Assembly (NCBI GenBank): GCA_964355975.1
Contig: CAYHFW010000062.1
Coordinates: 1-6,369 of the forward strand
Direction: 5' to 3'
Length of the DNA stretch: 6,369 nt
Source: F1-60-MAGs104 sp964355975
GTDB taxonomy: Bacteria; Planctomycetota; Phycisphaerae; Phycisphaerales; SM1A02
Below the pieces are notes generated by a model, which was given only the letters and a program-made list of their open reading frames with translations, was not told the origin of the DNA and made no database searches. This document shows, in pieces, positions 5,258-6,369 of the stretch (position 1 is the stretch's first letter; each line of letters opens with the position of its first letter). The translations under genes and the position numbers were made by a program.

Positions 5258-6369
5258 TCAGGTGAGTTGCGCGATCGCGCGTGCGACATCGAGCGTTGAA
5301 TCTTTTCCGCCGACGTCGTAGGTGCGCACCTTGCCTTCGCGAATCACACGGGCGATGGCCGCTTCGAGTCGCGCCGCCTTGTCTGTTTCGCCGAGCCAAT
5401 CGAGCATCATGCGTGTCGTCAGCAACATCGCGGTTGGATTGACCTTGTACTGGCCCGAATACTTCGGTGCGCTGCCGTGGGTTGGTTCGAAGACGGCATA
5501 TGTGTCGCCGAGATTCGCGCTTGGAGCGAAACCGAGTCCGCCGATGAGACCAGCGCAGAGATCGCTCACGATGTCGCCGAACATGTTCTCTGCAACGAGC
5601 ACCGAGTAGTCCTGTGGATTCTTGAACATCCACATGCAGATCGCATCGATGTTCGCTTCGTCTGCCCAGATGTCTGGATAGCTCTTGGCAACTTCACGAA
5701 AGCAGCGCGTCATGAGTCCGCCAGTTTCACGCAGAACATTCGGCTTCTCGATCAGCGTGACGCGCTTGCGACCATTCTTCTTTGCAAACTCGAACGCCTG
5801 CTTGCAGATGCTCGTGCAACCTTGCGTGCTCACGATGCGTGTTGAGAGCGCAACGTTGTCGAGTCCCTTTGCCTTCCACGGCTTCATCTTTGGGTTCGCG
5901 CAGAGTGCCTCGTACACAGCCTCAGGAAGCGGGAAGAATTCGACGCCGCCGTAACTGCCTTCGGTGTTCTCGCGAAAGATGACTTGGTCGATATTGATGT
6001 CGCCGCCCGAAGGATTTGTGATCGCATTTCCTCGGTAATTGAGCGGGTTTCCAGGGTAACTCTTGCAGGGACGCATGTTCGTGTGCAGGTTGAACATCTG
6101 GCGAAGTTTGACGATTGGCGAGAAGTAGACGAGCCCAGTGTTCTTCAGTGATGGGATGAGTTCTTCTTTCGCCTCATCCTGTGGCTTGCTTGTGATTGCG
6201 CCGAAGAGTCCGCAGGTTGTTCCCTGCAGTGCCTTCACGGTGCGTTCTGGCAGTGCGTTGCCTTCTTTGCACCAGAACTCCCAGCCGATGTCGCAGTGCA
6301 CGTACTGCGCGTCAAGTTTCATGTGATCGAGGACGATGCGCGCCCCCTCCATGACATCGTTTCCGACTC
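5258..6369 (-). CDS. Isocitrate/isopropylmalate dehydrogenase family protein, 5'-truncated by the window edge
   Basis: This is a cytosolic NAD(P)-dependent beta-decarboxylating dehydrogenase that would oxidise and decarboxylate a 2-hydroxy acid, most likely isocitrate. The frame stays open to the right edge: the codons before the internal ATG at 6352 read V-G-N-D-V, matching the family's N-terminal GDGIGxxV motif, so that ATG is not the start and roughly 10-25 residues are missing. Numbering from that Met, visible motifs are the substrate-binding LRQMFNLHTNMRP stretch (83-95), RENTEGSYGG (127-136, with the conserved Tyr134), KPNV with the catalytic Lys (203), FGDIVSD (259-265) with metal-binding Asp, and EPTHGSAPKY (289-298) in the cofactor loop. 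The C-terminus is complete, ending in TGA 44 nt before the PrpD-family gene. The Lys-Tyr pair in APKY is the NADP-type signature of bacterial isocitrate dehydrogenase, but the later TYDVGG is closer to NAD-type members. Isopropylmalate, homoisocitrate or tartrate dehydrogenase activity cannot be excluded. Confidence 0.88.
   Translation of the reverse strand, partial: VGNDVMEGARIVLDHMKLDAQYVHCDIGWEFWCKEGNALPERTVKALQGTTCGLFGAITSKPQDEAKEELIPSLKNTGLVYFSPIVKLRQMFNLHTNMRPCKSYPGNPLNYRGNAITNPSGGDINIDQVIFRENTEGSYGGVEFFPLPEAVYEALCANPKMKPWKAKGLDNVALSTRIVSTQGCTSICKQAFEFAKKNGRKRVTLIEKPNVLRETGGLMTRCFREVAKSYPDIWADEANIDAICMWMFKNPQDYSVLVAENMFGDIVSDLCAGLIGGLGFAPSANLGDTYAVFEPTHGSAPKYSGQYKVNPTAMLLTTRMMLDWLGETDKAARLEAAIARVIREGKVRTYDVGGKDSTLDVARAIAQLT

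Noticed and set aside
5214..5633. N-terminal extension of the PrpD-family protein by 140 residues
   Set aside because: The extension is an out-of-frame reading of the dehydrogenase 3' end, Arg/His-rich and unlike the family; AAGGAG marks ATG 5213.
6350..6352. ATG at 6352 as true start of the dehydrogenase
   Set aside because: In-frame codons upstream read VGNDV, continuing the conserved N-terminal nucleotide-binding motif, so the gene begins outside the window.

Overview
The window holds one convergently transcribed block on the minus strand: five genes read from right to left as a probable operon. In transcription order they are a 5'-truncated isocitrate/isopropylmalate dehydrogenase-family gene, an MmgE/PrpD-family gene, and a complete three-gene succinate dehydrogenase set in the order membrane anchor (sdhC), flavoprotein (sdhA), iron-sulfur protein (sdhB). 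Junctions are tight: about 44 nt, 10 nt, a 4-nt GTGA stop/start overlap, and 33 nt. No terminator or promoter is visible between the genes, and the operon's promoter lies beyond the right edge.

The Sdh enzyme is the most informative part. SdhA and SdhB resemble the mycobacterial Sdh1 subunits more than the E. coli type. The membrane anchor is a single polypeptide of about 282 residues with about five predicted helices and a Cys/His cluster at the end of the fourth. This matches the 'type F' complex II described for Mycobacterium smegmatis Sdh1, in which a Rieske-type [2Fe-2S] cluster sits in the membrane subunit instead of haem b.

The two upstream genes suggest tricarboxylic-acid chemistry. 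PrpD-family enzymes dehydrate 2-methylcitrate, and some also act on citrate. The dehydrogenase-family protein would oxidise isocitrate or a similar 2-hydroxy acid. With Sdh this could be a partial TCA module or part of a methylcitrate route for propionate. The sequence alone does not decide between these.

The left 272 bases downstream of sdhB carry no gene. They hold a repeat-rich intergenic element: a 44-bp perfect direct repeat, an inverted imperfect copy of part of it between the two, three tandem 8-mers, several short GC-rich hairpins and an alternating purine-pyrimidine tract beside the sdhB stop.

The organism is a moderately high-GC aerobic or facultative bacterium that uses Shine-Dalgarno signals (GGAGG, AAGGAG). 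The gene set would fit Planctomycetota, Actinobacteria or related environmental lineages. I cannot assign a phylum firmly; the style of the intergenic repeats leans weakly to Planctomycetota.
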